From contig JAYRKT010000003.1 in NCBI GenBank assembly GCA_041905595.1, forward strand, positions 124,001 through 188,000: 64,000 bases of DNA, written 5' to 3'. The notes beneath the pieces were generated by a model. That model was not told the DNA's origin. It worked only from the letters and a program-made list of their open reading frames with translations, and did not search any database. Of the stretch, positions 8,067 to 16,788 are shown piece by piece. The stretch is from Aliitabrizicola sp041905595 (GTDB lineage: Bacteria; Pseudomonadota; Alphaproteobacteria; Rhodobacterales; Rhodobacteraceae). The translations under genes and the position numbers were made by a program. Each line of letters begins with the position of its first letter. The first letter of the stretch is position 1.

Positions 8067-8540
8067 TCAGGCCTTCGGCAGATCGATCATCGCGGTAAAG
8101 CTTGCCTCGGCCGCGATCTCGCCATCGACCATGCCCTTGCCGTCGAACCGCCAGACCTTGCCGCCCGGACGGGTCACGGTGACATGAAGCTCCAGCACGT
8201 CGCCGGGCACCACCTTGCGGCGGAACTTGCAGTTGTCGACGCCCATGAAATAGACCAGCGGCTCCTTGTCGACGAGGTCCATGGTCAGCCCGACCAGAAC
8301 CGCCGAGCTTTGCGCCAAAGCCTCGATCACCATCACGCCCGGGAAAATCGGCGTCTGGGGGAAGTGGCCCTGGAACTGCGGCTCGTTGAAGGTGATGTTC
8401 TTGATGCCGACGCAGCTTTCCCGCAGCACGATATCCTTCACCTTGTCGACCAGCAGGAAGGGATAGCGATGGGGGATGATCCGCTGGATCATCGCCATGT
8501 CCGCAACCTTTATGTCCTGCCACCGATAGGGTTCTGTCAT
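8067..8540 (-). CDS. fabZ: 3-hydroxyacyl-ACP dehydratase FabZ
   Basis: This is a hot-dog-fold dehydratase of fatty acid elongation, 157 aa. The catalytic histidine lies in IPHRYPFLLVD (about residue 24) and the catalytic glutamate in PGVMVIEALAQ (about residue 73). I placed the start at the ATG at 8540 (MTEPYRWQDI). The open frame runs much further upstream, but that stretch is antisense-frame read-through of the chaperone gene and has no FabZ homology. A 94-base gap separates it from the Skp-like gene. Confidence 0.97.
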   Translation of the reverse strand: MTEPYRWQDIKVADMAMIQRIIPHRYPFLLVDKVKDIVLRESCVGIKNITFNEPQFQGHFPQTPIFPGVMVIEALAQSSAVLVGLTMDLVDKEPLVYFMGVDNCKFRRKVVPGDVLELHVTVTRPGGKVWRFDGKGMVDGEIAAEASFTAMIDLPKA

Positions 8541-8634
8541 CGCTGTCTCCCTTGTGTCTGCCGGGACCTGCCCTTTTGTCGCCTGACTAGCAACTTGGCC
8601 CCGAACGGGCAAGAACCTCAGCCCTGCCCGAGGG

Positions 8635-9366
8635 TCACGGGGTGCTGCCGGACCCGGATGTCGCGCCGCCCGGACTGCCTGCGCCCGTGCCATCCGTGGC
8701 GGCTCCCCCGTCAGCCGGCGGCGGCGCAATGGCGGGCAGGTCTGCTTCCGGTGCCGGAACCGGTTCCTGTGAACCGGCGGCAGGCGCATTCGGAGGGATT
8801 GTGCCGCTGTCGTTCGCGAGCTGGGCGTCGATCCGTGCGATGGCGAACTCTGTGATGTCGATCCGCTCGAAGGACAGGAGTACGGCCTTGCGATCGACGA
8901 TGGCCGAGGCGCCGCGTTCGCGCATGATCTCGGCCAGGATCGGTACGGCGGCATTGAAGAATTTCTTCTGGGCCAGGTCGCGCTGCAGGCCAATGTCCCG
9001 CTCCTTGGCGTCACGGGCCGAACGGATCTGCTTCACCTTGGCGTCGAAATCGTTGGCACGTTTGCGGAATTCCTCTGGCGCGAGCGTCGGGCGCTGGTCG
9101 GTAAGCGCTTTTTCTTCCGCCTCGAGGTCGGCCTCGATCGTCCGATTCTCTGTCTGCAAGGTGCGCAGCTGAGCGTCGATTTCCGCCAGGATGTTCTGGC
9201 CGAACTTCGAACCCGTATAGAGACGCTCCTGATCGATGGTCAGGATCTCGACCGGTCCTTCGGCAAGGACGCCTGTTGCCAGTTCCTGTGCCGCAGCCTC
9301 GCCCCCGCCCAGAAGTGCGCCGCCCAGAAGGGCGGCGGCAAGCAGACTGAAAGGCCGCGCGGACAT
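8635..9366 (-). CDS. Skp/OmpH-family periplasmic chaperone
   Basis: This 243-aa exported protein has an N-terminal signal peptide (LLAAALLGGALLGGGEAAAQ). A long charged coiled-coil region (about residues 60-150, rich in E, K, Q and R) follows, as in the tentacles of Skp, which holds unfolded outer-membrane proteins. The C-terminal ~50 residues are low-complexity, rich in P, A and G (PAPEADLPAIAPPPADGG onward). This tail is longer than in enteric Skp. The gene overlaps the bamA stop by one base (TGATG), coupling the chaperone to its insertion machine. Confidence 0.9.
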   Translation of the reverse strand: MSARPFSLLAAALLGGALLGGGEAAAQELATGVLAEGPVEILTIDQERLYTGSKFGQNILAEIDAQLRTLQTENRTIEADLEAEEKALTDQRPTLAPEEFRKRANDFDAKVKQIRSARDAKERDIGLQRDLAQKKFFNAAVPILAEIMRERGASAIVDRKAVLLSFERIDITEFAIARIDAQLANDSGTIPPNAPAAGSQEPVPAPEADLPAIAPPPADGGAATDGTGAGSPGGATSGSGSTP

Positions 9367-11714
9367 CAGAATGTCGTGGAAACGGACAGGTCGAAGTTCA
9401 TCGGAATGTCGTAGTCCTCGCGAATGAACGCATTCATGAAGTTCAACCGGAGCGGACCGATCGGTGTGGTCAGGAACAGCGAAGCGCCGATGGTCGCCCG
9501 CAAGTGGAAGCTGTCGTCAACCGGGCCCGCCGTTCCGTTGGTGTCGTTCAGATTCCAGACCGAGCCCGTATCCAGGAATAGGCCGCCACGGATGCCATAC
9601 TGGGCCGGAAGACCGATCGGGAACTCGGCTTCGATCCTCGCCACCGCCAGCATGTTGCCGCCGAGAGCGTCCTGGTTCGGCGCCGTCAGGTCGCGCGGGC
9701 CAAGGCCGTAGGATTCGAAGCCGCGCAGGCGGCTCGTGCCAAAGTAACGGGCCGGAGCGATGCTCGTTTCGTCGTCGAGCATGTTGATGACACCGCCCTC
9801 GATCGAAGCGCGGAGCGTCACCTGCTCGTTAAACGTCTTCCGCTCGATGGCCGCATATGCGTTGCTCGTGATCGATGTCACGTTGCCGCCAAGTCCTGCA
9901 AAGTCCTGACCGAACCGCAGAACAACGCCCCCAAGCGGATTTCGTCCGGTGTTGCGCGTGTCATATGTGTAGAGATAACCGGGCGCGCTGGCGTTCTGCC
10001 AGCCAAGGGCTTCTTCGTTCTGCAGGATAAGCGACGAGTCGGCATCGACGTTGCGCAGCTCCTGCTTGGTATAGGCATAGTGCACGTCGAACTTGCTGTA
10101 GTCGCCGGTCGGGAAAACCAAGCCGAACTTCAAGGCCCCCGTCGTCGTGTCATAGGCGACGTTTGAGCCGACATTCGTCTCGATATACGAAGCCGACGTA
10201 CGGAAGGTAATGTCCTGCCCCAGGAAGGCCGGCTCTGCGAAAGTCCCGATGACCCGGGTTTCGTCAGAGGTCGTACCAACGGTAATCCCGACAGACTGGC
10301 CACGACCGAGGAAGTTGGTTTCCTGGAGGCCGACGTTGATGCCGATACCGTCCGAGATCGAATAGGTTCCGCCGAGGGTCAAGGACCCCGTCGGTTTTTC
10401 CTCGACGTTGACGTCGACGATCACCTGGTCCGGGCTCGTGCCCTGCTTGGTGTTGACGCTCGAATTGCTGAAGAAGTCGAGCGCCTTGATGCGTTCGGCC
10501 GCCTGCCGGATCTCGCGCGGGTTGAAGGGGTCGCCTTCGGCCACGCGGAACTGACGGCGGATGACCTGGTCCATCGTCGTGGTGTTGCCTTCGATGTCGA
10601 TGCGCTCGACGAAGAGCTTCGGCCCCTTGGTGATGGTGAAGGTGATGTCCAGAAGGCCTTCGCGCTCATGGCGGGTGATGACCGGGTCGACGCGGATGAA
10701 ATTCAGCCCCTGCTGGAGGGCAACGTTTTCCATCCGCTGGATATTGTAGTCGATGATCACCGGGTTGTAGACCACGCCCGAGCGCAGCCGGTTGACCTTG
10801 GCGAACGCGCCGGCATCGAGCCCTTCGACCTTGCTGACCGTATCGACATTGCCGATGCGGAACTGCTGGCCTTCGCGCACGGTAAAGGTCACGAAGAAGC
10901 TGTCGCGTTCGCGTGACATCTCGACGGTGGCATCCAGCACCTCGAAATCGGCATAGCCGCGCGAGGCGTAGAAGTCGCGCAGGGCCTGTTTGTCGAATTC
11001 GATGCGCTCGGGGGCGTAGGTGTCCTTGGTGACGATGCTGCGCAGGAGACCGGCTTGGCGGGTCTGCAGGACCTGGCGCAGGCGTTTGTCCGAGAAGGCC
11101 CGGTTGCCGACGAAGGCGATGCGTTCAACCTCGGTTACCTTGCCTTCCTGGATTTCGAAGACCAGATCGACCCGGTTGCCGTCGCGCTTGATGATCTTGG
11201 GGTTGACGGTTGCCGCCATCCGCCCCTGCGCGCCGTAGACATCGATGATCGCCTGGGCATCGGCCTCGGCCTTGGACGGCGAATAGATCTGGCGCGACTG
11301 CGACGAGACGATCTTCTGCAGCTTGTCATCTTCGAGACGGCGGTTGCCTTCGAAGCTGACGACGTTGATGACCGGGTATTCCTTGACCGTCACCACAAGC
11401 GTGCTGCCCTGCGGATCGAGGCTGACCGACTCGAAGAGACCGGAATCCTGAATGCGCTGCAATGCGTCGTTGAGCTGACCAGATGTCACCGCCTGACCGG
11501 AAGTGATTCCTGCGTAGCGGATCACGGTCGAGGGATCGACATGCTCGTTCCCGACCACACGGACGCTGGAAAAGCTGTAGTCCTGCGCGCGCGCGAGGCC
11601 GGAAAACGCCAGCAACCAAAGCAGGATGACGGTCGCCACGAAAGTAATGAACGAGAACTGCGTGGATGTGCTCTCGATTGCCGCCTGCTTCGCGGCGGCT
11701 TTGGTCAGCTTCAT
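9366..11714 (-). CDS. bamA: Outer-membrane protein assembly factor BamA
   Basis: BamA is the essential Omp85 core of the BAM complex that inserts beta-barrels into the outer membrane. The 782-aa protein has a long signal sequence ending in FSGLARAQ and POTRA repeats up to about residue 430. The C-terminal 16-strand barrel ends in LSVSTTF with the terminal phenylalanine. The barrel contains the family motif RLRGFESYGLGPRD. A GTG three codons upstream is possible; I prefer the ATG at 11714, which has a GGGTGG ribosome site. The order rseP-bamA-skp-fabZ-lpxA is conserved in proteobacteria. Confidence 0.97.
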   Translation of the reverse strand: MKLTKAAAKQAAIESTSTQFSFITFVATVILLWLLAFSGLARAQDYSFSSVRVVGNEHVDPSTVIRYAGITSGQAVTSGQLNDALQRIQDSGLFESVSLDPQGSTLVVTVKEYPVINVVSFEGNRRLEDDKLQKIVSSQSRQIYSPSKAEADAQAIIDVYGAQGRMAATVNPKIIKRDGNRVDLVFEIQEGKVTEVERIAFVGNRAFSDKRLRQVLQTRQAGLLRSIVTKDTYAPERIEFDKQALRDFYASRGYADFEVLDATVEMSRERDSFFVTFTVREGQQFRIGNVDTVSKVEGLDAGAFAKVNRLRSGVVYNPVIIDYNIQRMENVALQQGLNFIRVDPVITRHEREGLLDITFTITKGPKLFVERIDIEGNTTTMDQVIRRQFRVAEGDPFNPREIRQAAERIKALDFFSNSSVNTKQGTSPDQVIVDVNVEEKPTGSLTLGGTYSISDGIGINVGLQETNFLGRGQSVGITVGTTSDETRVIGTFAEPAFLGQDITFRTSASYIETNVGSNVAYDTTTGALKFGLVFPTGDYSKFDVHYAYTKQELRNVDADSSLILQNEEALGWQNASAPGYLYTYDTRNTGRNPLGGVVLRFGQDFAGLGGNVTSITSNAYAAIERKTFNEQVTLRASIEGGVINMLDDETSIAPARYFGTSRLRGFESYGLGPRDLTAPNQDALGGNMLAVARIEAEFPIGLPAQYGIRGGLFLDTGSVWNLNDTNGTAGPVDDSFHLRATIGASLFLTTPIGPLRLNFMNAFIREDYDIPMNFDLSVSTTF

Positions 11715-11836
11715 GCCACCCACCCTGGAACCTGCCTGTTCAGACCTGACTAGCCCGATTGCGGAGCCTTGTCAAAAGCCTGTGCATCGGCCCTGCTGCA
11801 GATACAACATATCCACAGGCAGGCACGGTCCAGCGC

Positions 11837-11974
11837 TCAGGGATGGGTGAAAGCCGTACCCAGGTAAGCGCCGGCGAGCAGCCCGACAACGATGGTTCCG
11901 AGGAAGAAAACCCGGTCCCAGTTCAACCCGACGAGCAGCGAAAGCCCGCGGTAGCCTTTCATGACGTTTTGCAT
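11837..11974 (-). CDS. Small predicted membrane protein, 45 aa
   Basis: A short open frame between rseP and bamA encodes MQNVMKGYRGLSLLVGLNWD followed by a hydrophobic stretch (VFFLGTIVVGLLAGAYLGTA) and a short tail ending FTHP. It would be a single-pass membrane protein with a basic, cytoplasmic N-terminus. It is on the same strand as its neighbours. An AGGGG lies about 12 bases upstream of the ATG, a loose ribosome site. I do not recognise the family. The hydrophobic, otherwise protein-like composition supports a real gene, but its function is unknown. Confidence 0.6.
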   Translation of the reverse strand: MQNVMKGYRGLSLLVGLNWDRVFFLGTIVVGLLAGAYLGTAFTHP

Positions 11975-12062
11975 GGTCTTGACCCCTATTCACCGGGGTC
12001 AAGGCTCCCAAAGGAATATGGCGGCTTTAGGGCCCAAACGCGGCTCTTCTGGTCCCGCGGCC

Positions 12063-13400
12063 TCAGGGACAGGTCAGGTCGTTGCTCAGCGCGAAGGCCA
12101 TCAGGCTCGCCAGAAGTGTCAGGCCCACGGCCATTAGCACCCGAAGCGCCCGGTCCGAGGGCGGCTTGCCGGTCAGCGCCTCCCAGACGTGGAAGACCAG
12201 GTGTCCGCCGTCCAGAACGGGGATCGGGAAGAGGTTCAGAAGTCCGACCGCCGTGGACAGCATGGCGATGAAGCCTATGAAGCTGGCGATGCCAAGGCTT
12301 GCCGCGGCGCCCGAGGTCTGGGCGATGGTCAGCGGCCCGCTGATGTTGCAGCTGCTGATGGCGCCTGAAACGATATGGGCCATGCCCGAAAGGCTGGTGG
12401 TGACGACCGACCAGGTCTGTTCCACCCCTAGTTTGAGCGCCTCAACCGGGCCCGGACGGCGGGTCTCGGGATCGAAGGCGAGGCCGCCCGTCAGGCCGAT
12501 CAGCCAGCGCGTCTCGAATCCACCGTCGGATTTGGGGATGTCACGGCGGATCGGGGTGAGCGTAGCATCGAAACTCTCGCCATCGCGCCACACTGCCAAA
12601 GTCAGCGGGTTGCCCCCCGAAGCCCCGACGATGTCCCGCAACTGCGTAAAGGTGTAGACGGGCTTGCCATCGACTGACTGGATCACGTCACCGGGCCGGA
12701 ACCCGGCATCCATTGCCGCGGATTTCGGCTGGACCCCGTCGACAACGGGCGGCAGGGGGAACGGGCCCTGGACCGTCATCTGCTGGCCGTCCCGTTCGAC
12801 CGTATAGGGTACCGTCGGCGATGGCGTCAGGCCGTCTGCAACCTTCCCGATTTCGGCGAAATCGGCGGCCGGCGTGTTGCCGATCGCAAGAATGCGATCG
12901 CCCGGCTTCAACCCGTCCTCGACGCCAGGCAGCGGCCGGACCGAGCCGACGGTCGGCACGTCGGTCGCGACGCCCTGGATGAGGAAAAATCCGGCAAAGA
13001 CCGCGATCGACAGGATGAAGTTGAAAACGGGGCCTGCCGCAACGGTCGCCGCCCGCGCCCAGAGCGGCGCGCCATGCAGGCTGTGGCGCCGCTCGCTTTC
13101 GGTCAGGAACTCGAGCTCGGGCGAGGCGCGATCGGACACCGCGCTCGCGTCGCCAAGAAATTTCACATATCCGCCAAAGGGCAAGGCCGCGATCTGCCAG
13201 CGAGTTCCGCGCCGGTCGGTGCGCGAGGCGACGACCGGACCAAAGCCGAGAGAAAACACCTCGGCATGGATTCCGCACCAGCGGCCCACGATGTAATGGC
13301 CGTATTCATGGACGGTCACGATGATCGACAGGGCGACGACGAAGGCAACGACAGTCCATGCCAGGCCGCCAAGAGACATTAAGGAAGAAAGAAAATCCAA
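12063..13400 (-). CDS. rseP: Site-2 protease RseP (RIP metalloprotease)
   Basis: This intramembrane zinc metalloprotease (445 aa) cuts anti-sigma factors or signal-peptide remnants within the membrane. The zinc motif HEYGH is at residues 31-35 in the first transmembrane helix. The second zinc and active-site motif NLFPIPVLDGGHL is near residues 389-401 in a late helix. One or two PDZ domains lie between them (VGSVRPLPGVEDGLKPGDRI and PKSAAMDAGFRPGDVIQSVD). It starts four bases after dxr, the usual neighbour. Confidence 0.97.
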   Translation of the reverse strand: MDFLSSLMSLGGLAWTVVAFVVALSIIVTVHEYGHYIVGRWCGIHAEVFSLGFGPVVASRTDRRGTRWQIAALPFGGYVKFLGDASAVSDRASPELEFLTESERRHSLHGAPLWARAATVAAGPVFNFILSIAVFAGFFLIQGVATDVPTVGSVRPLPGVEDGLKPGDRILAIGNTPAADFAEIGKVADGLTPSPTVPYTVERDGQQMTVQGPFPLPPVVDGVQPKSAAMDAGFRPGDVIQSVDGKPVYTFTQLRDIVGASGGNPLTLAVWRDGESFDATLTPIRRDIPKSDGGFETRWLIGLTGGLAFDPETRRPGPVEALKLGVEQTWSVVTTSLSGMAHIVSGAISSCNISGPLTIAQTSGAAASLGIASFIGFIAMLSTAVGLLNLFPIPVLDGGHLVFHVWEALTGKPPSDRALRVLMAVGLTLLASLMAFALSNDLTCP

Positions 13401-13404
13401 GAAC

Positions 13405-14571
13405 CTACCTCAATCTTTGTCGCGCAACCTCTTCGGCCTTCTGGCGGGCCAGCTGATCGGCATTGAGCACATCTTCGAGGCTGAGCACGGCATCATTGCG
13501 GCATAAAGCGCCCGAAACACGGGCCATTGTTTCCTCCACAACGGCTGCCATTTCAAGAAAACCCAACCGACGGGCGATGAAATGATCGAGAGCCACCTCT
13601 TTGGCGGCGTTGAAAACCGCGCCCGACAGCCCGCGCGACGCCATCACCTGTCGCGCCAGCCTGAGGGCCGGAAAGCGGGTCTCGTCCGGGGCCTGGAAGC
13701 TGAGATTGGCGAGCCGGGCCAGATCCAGACGTTCGACCGGCACATGGGCGCGGCCGGGCCAGTTAAGGGCAAACCCGATGGCATGGCGCATGTCGGCCGG
13801 GCCGAGATGGGCGATGATGCCGCCGTCGGAAAAGCCGACCATCGCGTGGATGATCGACTGGGGATGGACGATGACCTCGATCCTGTCGGGATCGAAGCCG
13901 AAAAACTCCCTTGTTTCAATCAGTTCCAGCGCCTTGTTGAACATAGACGCAGAGTCGATCGAAATCCGCTGGCCCATCGCCCAGTTCGGATGGGCAACTG
14001 CTTGTTCTGGAGTCGCTTCCGCCAGCCGTTCCAGCGGCCAGTCGCGGAATGGCCCACCCGAAGCCGTGATGATCACCCGTTCGACCGCCGAGCGATCCTC
14101 GCCCGTCAGGGTCTGGAACACCGCGGAATGCTCGCTGTCCACGGGCAGAATGGTGGCGCCATGACGCCGGGCCTCGGACATGAGGAGTTCACCGGCCGTG
14201 ACGAGGCTTTCCTTGTTGGCAAGCGCCAGCGTGCCCCCGTGACGCAGGGCGCGCAGTCCAGGCAGCAGGCCTGCAGCCCCGACGATGGCCGACATGACCC
14301 AGTCCGCCGGCCGGTCTGCAGCCTCGACAACGGCCTCGGGGCCCGCGGCTGCCTCGATCCCGGTGCCGGCCAGAGCATCCTTCAGGGCCTGGTAACTCTC
14401 GGTATAGCAGGTTACCGCCACCTGTGCGCCGAACCGCCGCGCCTCGGCTGCCAGAAGGTCCACTTGCCGCCCGCCGCTCAGCGCGACGATCTCGACCTCA
14501 CCGGGGGTCAGCAGATCCAGCGTGTTTTGCCCGATCGAGCCGGTCGCGCCGAAAACCGATATGCGTCGCAT
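13405..14571 (-). CDS. dxr: 1-deoxy-D-xylulose 5-phosphate reductoisomerase Dxr
   Basis: Dxr catalyses the committed step of the non-mevalonate isoprenoid pathway, making MEP from DXP with NADPH. The 388-aa protein starts with the NADPH-binding motif FGATGSIGQNTLDLL. It has the metal-binding segment ILPVDSEHSAVFQ and the substrate loop TASGGPFRDWP. The start overlaps the cdsA stop by one base. It shares the cluster with uppS, which uses its isoprenoid products. A separate idi gene lies at 29.6 kb. Confidence 0.97.
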   Translation of the reverse strand: MRRISVFGATGSIGQNTLDLLTPGEVEIVALSGGRQVDLLAAEARRFGAQVAVTCYTESYQALKDALAGTGIEAAAGPEAVVEAADRPADWVMSAIVGAAGLLPGLRALRHGGTLALANKESLVTAGELLMSEARRHGATILPVDSEHSAVFQTLTGEDRSAVERVIITASGGPFRDWPLERLAEATPEQAVAHPNWAMGQRISIDSASMFNKALELIETREFFGFDPDRIEVIVHPQSIIHAMVGFSDGGIIAHLGPADMRHAIGFALNWPGRAHVPVERLDLARLANLSFQAPDETRFPALRLARQVMASRGLSGAVFNAAKEVALDHFIARRLGFLEMAAVVEETMARVSGALCRNDAVLSLEDVLNADQLARQKAEEVARQRLR

Positions 14572-15362
14572 CAGAGCCGGACCTCGGGCACCACGACGAT
14601 CAGCGCCACCAGCAGCATCAGCAGCGCCGCGCCGAGAAGGCCGTCAAAGCGGTCAAGCAGCCCACCATGACCGGGAATGAGGTGCGAGCTGTCCTTGACC
14701 CCGGCATGACGCTTGATCGCGCTTTCGGTAATGTCACCCATCTGCGAGGCAAAGGCGATCCCGGCCGAGATCCAGGGCAGGTCGGGGCCGGCCGTGGTGA
14801 AGCTGCGGAAAATCAGCCCCACCAGAGCGGCCGCGACCCAGCCCGCAACCGTGCCTGACCAGGTCTTTTTCGGGCTGACACGCGGCCAGAACTTCGGTCC
14901 GCCGAGGATACGACCGGCGAAATAGCCCGAGACGTCGGTGGCGATGACGACAAGAACCAGCCAAACCAGCCAGACAACGCCATATTCGGCGCGGAAAATA
15001 GGCAGGCCCCAGGCCGCGATCAGGATGGCAAGCCCGTAGCCTGCAAAGATCGCCTTGTCCTTCGGCACCACCAGCAGCCCCGCGAGGACGGGCACTAGAA
15101 GGAAAAGGATGCCGGTCCAGCCAGCAATCTGCGAGGCAATCAGTACGGCCGCGCCGCCTAGAACCCCCAGACCGCGCGCTGCGGCTGTCTGTCCGGGCGC
15201 CAGCATCGCCGCCAGCTCCCAGACCATCAGGCCCGCACCGATCGAGGCAAGGCCGATGAACCACCAGCCGCCCAGCCAGATGCAGAATGCGCCAACCGCC
15301 AGCATGCCCACCGCCGAAGCGATGCGCGGCGCAAGGTCGGACCATTTACCGGAACCGCTCAC
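14571..15362 (-). CDS. cdsA: Phosphatidate cytidylyltransferase CdsA
   Basis: CdsA makes CDP-diacylglycerol, the precursor of all membrane phospholipids, from phosphatidate and CTP. It is a polytopic membrane protein of 263 aa with the C-terminal signature ending in SHLIPGHGGLLDRFDGLLGA. I chose the GTG at 15362, ten bases after the uppS stop. A longer frame starting at 15488 would overlap uppS and add a low-complexity, non-homologous N-terminus. The cluster order uppS-cdsA-dxr-rseP is the conserved proteobacterial one. Confidence 0.93.
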   Translation of the reverse strand: MSGSGKWSDLAPRIASAVGMLAVGAFCIWLGGWWFIGLASIGAGLMVWELAAMLAPGQTAAARGLGVLGGAAVLIASQIAGWTGILFLLVPVLAGLLVVPKDKAIFAGYGLAILIAAWGLPIFRAEYGVVWLVWLVLVVIATDVSGYFAGRILGGPKFWPRVSPKKTWSGTVAGWVAAALVGLIFRSFTTAGPDLPWISAGIAFASQMGDITESAIKRHAGVKDSSHLIPGHGGLLDRFDGLLGAALLMLLVALIVVVPEVRL

Positions 15363-15372
15363 CGCGCCCGCC

Positions 15373-16113
15373 TCACGCCGGGGCCGCCCCGTAGCGGCGC
15401 TCGCGTCCGCCGAAGCGCTCGACGATCGCCGCCAGTTCCTCGGGGGTGAAATCCGGCCAGAGGGTCGGGGTGAATTCATACTCGGCATAGGCCGATTGCC
15501 AGAGCAGGTAGTTCGAGATCCGCGTCTCGCCGCTGGTACGGATCACCAGGTCGGGGTCGGGCAGGTCATGGGTATCGAGGCGCTCGGCCACCGTTTCCTC
15601 GGTCACGCAGTCGGGGTCGAGCCGGCCGGCGGCGACATCGGCCGCAACCTGGCGCGCCGCGCGCAGAAGTTCGTTGCGGCCGCCGTAATTGATCGCCACC
15701 GTCAGGTTCAGCCGTGACAGGCCCTTGGTCCGCTCCTCTATCCCCGCCATCAGCTTCTGCAACTTGGGGTCCAGACGGGAACGGTCGCCGATGAATCGCA
15801 GACGCACGCCCTCTGCCGCCAGCCGGTCAGCTTCGCGCTCGATATAACGGGCGAAGATCGACATCAGGCCCAGCACCTCTTCGGTCGAGCGCTTCCAGTT
15901 CTCGGTCGAGAAGGCATAAATCGTCAGCCAGCCGATGCCGAGATCCGGGGCGGAGCGGACGATCTCTTTTACCCGCTCGGCACCCCGGCGGTGACCGACC
16001 AGCCGCGGCCAGCCGCGCGATGTCGCCCATCGGCCGTTGCCATCCATGATGATGGCAACGTGCAACGGCGGCCGTCCCGGCTGGCGCACGTCATGCTGTT
16101 CGGCTATGGCCAC
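15373..16113 (-). CDS. uppS: Undecaprenyl diphosphate synthase UppS
   Basis: This cis-prenyltransferase makes the C55 lipid carrier for peptidoglycan and polysaccharide export. The catalytic aspartate motif is HVAIIMDGNGRWA near the N-terminus. The C-terminal signature DLVIRTSGETRISNYLLWQS contains the conserved RTSGE. I took the GTG at 16113 (246 aa), which has an AGGG ribosome site about seven bases upstream. The open frame continues upstream into frr but without homology. Confidence 0.94.
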   Translation of the reverse strand: MAIAEQHDVRQPGRPPLHVAIIMDGNGRWATSRGWPRLVGHRRGAERVKEIVRSAPDLGIGWLTIYAFSTENWKRSTEEVLGLMSIFARYIEREADRLAAEGVRLRFIGDRSRLDPKLQKLMAGIEERTKGLSRLNLTVAINYGGRNELLRAARQVAADVAAGRLDPDCVTEETVAERLDTHDLPDPDLVIRTSGETRISNYLLWQSAYAEYEFTPTLWPDFTPEELAAIVERFGGRERRYGAAPA

Positions 16114-16148
16114 GTCCCTGCCCCTTTCCGGGTTGGCGATCCTGCGGG

Positions 16149-16715
16149 TCAGACCTGCATGATCTCCGCCTGCTTCGCCTCCAGCGCCTTGTCGACCGCA
16201 GCGATGGTCTTGTCGGTCATCTCCTGCACTTCGTCCGACCACATCTTCTGGTCATCCTCGGACATGCCGGCGGACTTGGCCTTCTTGATCTGGTCCATGC
16301 CGTCGCGGCGGACGTTGCGGATCGCCACGCGGGCCTGCTCGGCATAATGCGAGGCAACCTTGGTCAGTTCGCGCCGCCGTTCCTCGTTCAGTTCCGGAAT
16401 CGGCAGGCGGATCAGCGGGCCGTCGACCACCGGGTTGATGCCGATGCCAGAGTCGCGGATGGCGCGTTCGACCTTCGACACCATCGCCTTGTCCCAGACG
16501 TTGATGACGACCATGCGCGGCTCGGGCACGTTGACGGTGCCAAGCTGGTTGATCGGGGTCATCTGGCCATAGGCCTCGACATGGATGGGCTCGACGATCG
16601 CGGCCGAGGCACGGCCGGTACGAAGCGAGGCAAATTCGGTGCGCAGCGCGGCTACGGCGCCGTCCATGCGGCGCTGGATGGCGTCAAGATCGATCTCGAT
16701 ATCGTCCTGGCTCAT
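16149..16715 (-). CDS. frr: Ribosome recycling factor
   Basis: Frr splits the post-termination ribosome together with EF-G. The 188-aa length and three-helix-bundle sequence match the family (LRTGRASAAIVEPIHVEAYG, GINPVVDGPLIRLPIPELNE, RNVRRDGMDQIKKAK). The start is the ATG at 16715; the longer open frame adds a non-homologous leader. It lies between pyrH and uppS, a conserved arrangement. Confidence 0.97.
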   Translation of the reverse strand: MSQDDIEIDLDAIQRRMDGAVAALRTEFASLRTGRASAAIVEPIHVEAYGQMTPINQLGTVNVPEPRMVVINVWDKAMVSKVERAIRDSGIGINPVVDGPLIRLPIPELNEERRRELTKVASHYAEQARVAIRNVRRDGMDQIKKAKSAGMSEDDQKMWSDEVQEMTDKTIAAVDKALEAKQAEIMQV

Positions 16716-16788
16716 GGGTCTTCCCTTCGTCTTATTCGGCAGCGCCGGTTCCCGCTCTATAGCGCAGGCGCTAACACCGCGTATAGCG

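Noticed and set aside
8541..9014. Upstream extension of fabZ to 315 codons
   Set aside because: The extra N-terminus is an out-of-frame read of the Skp-like gene and has no FabZ counterpart; the ATG at 8540 gives the family length.
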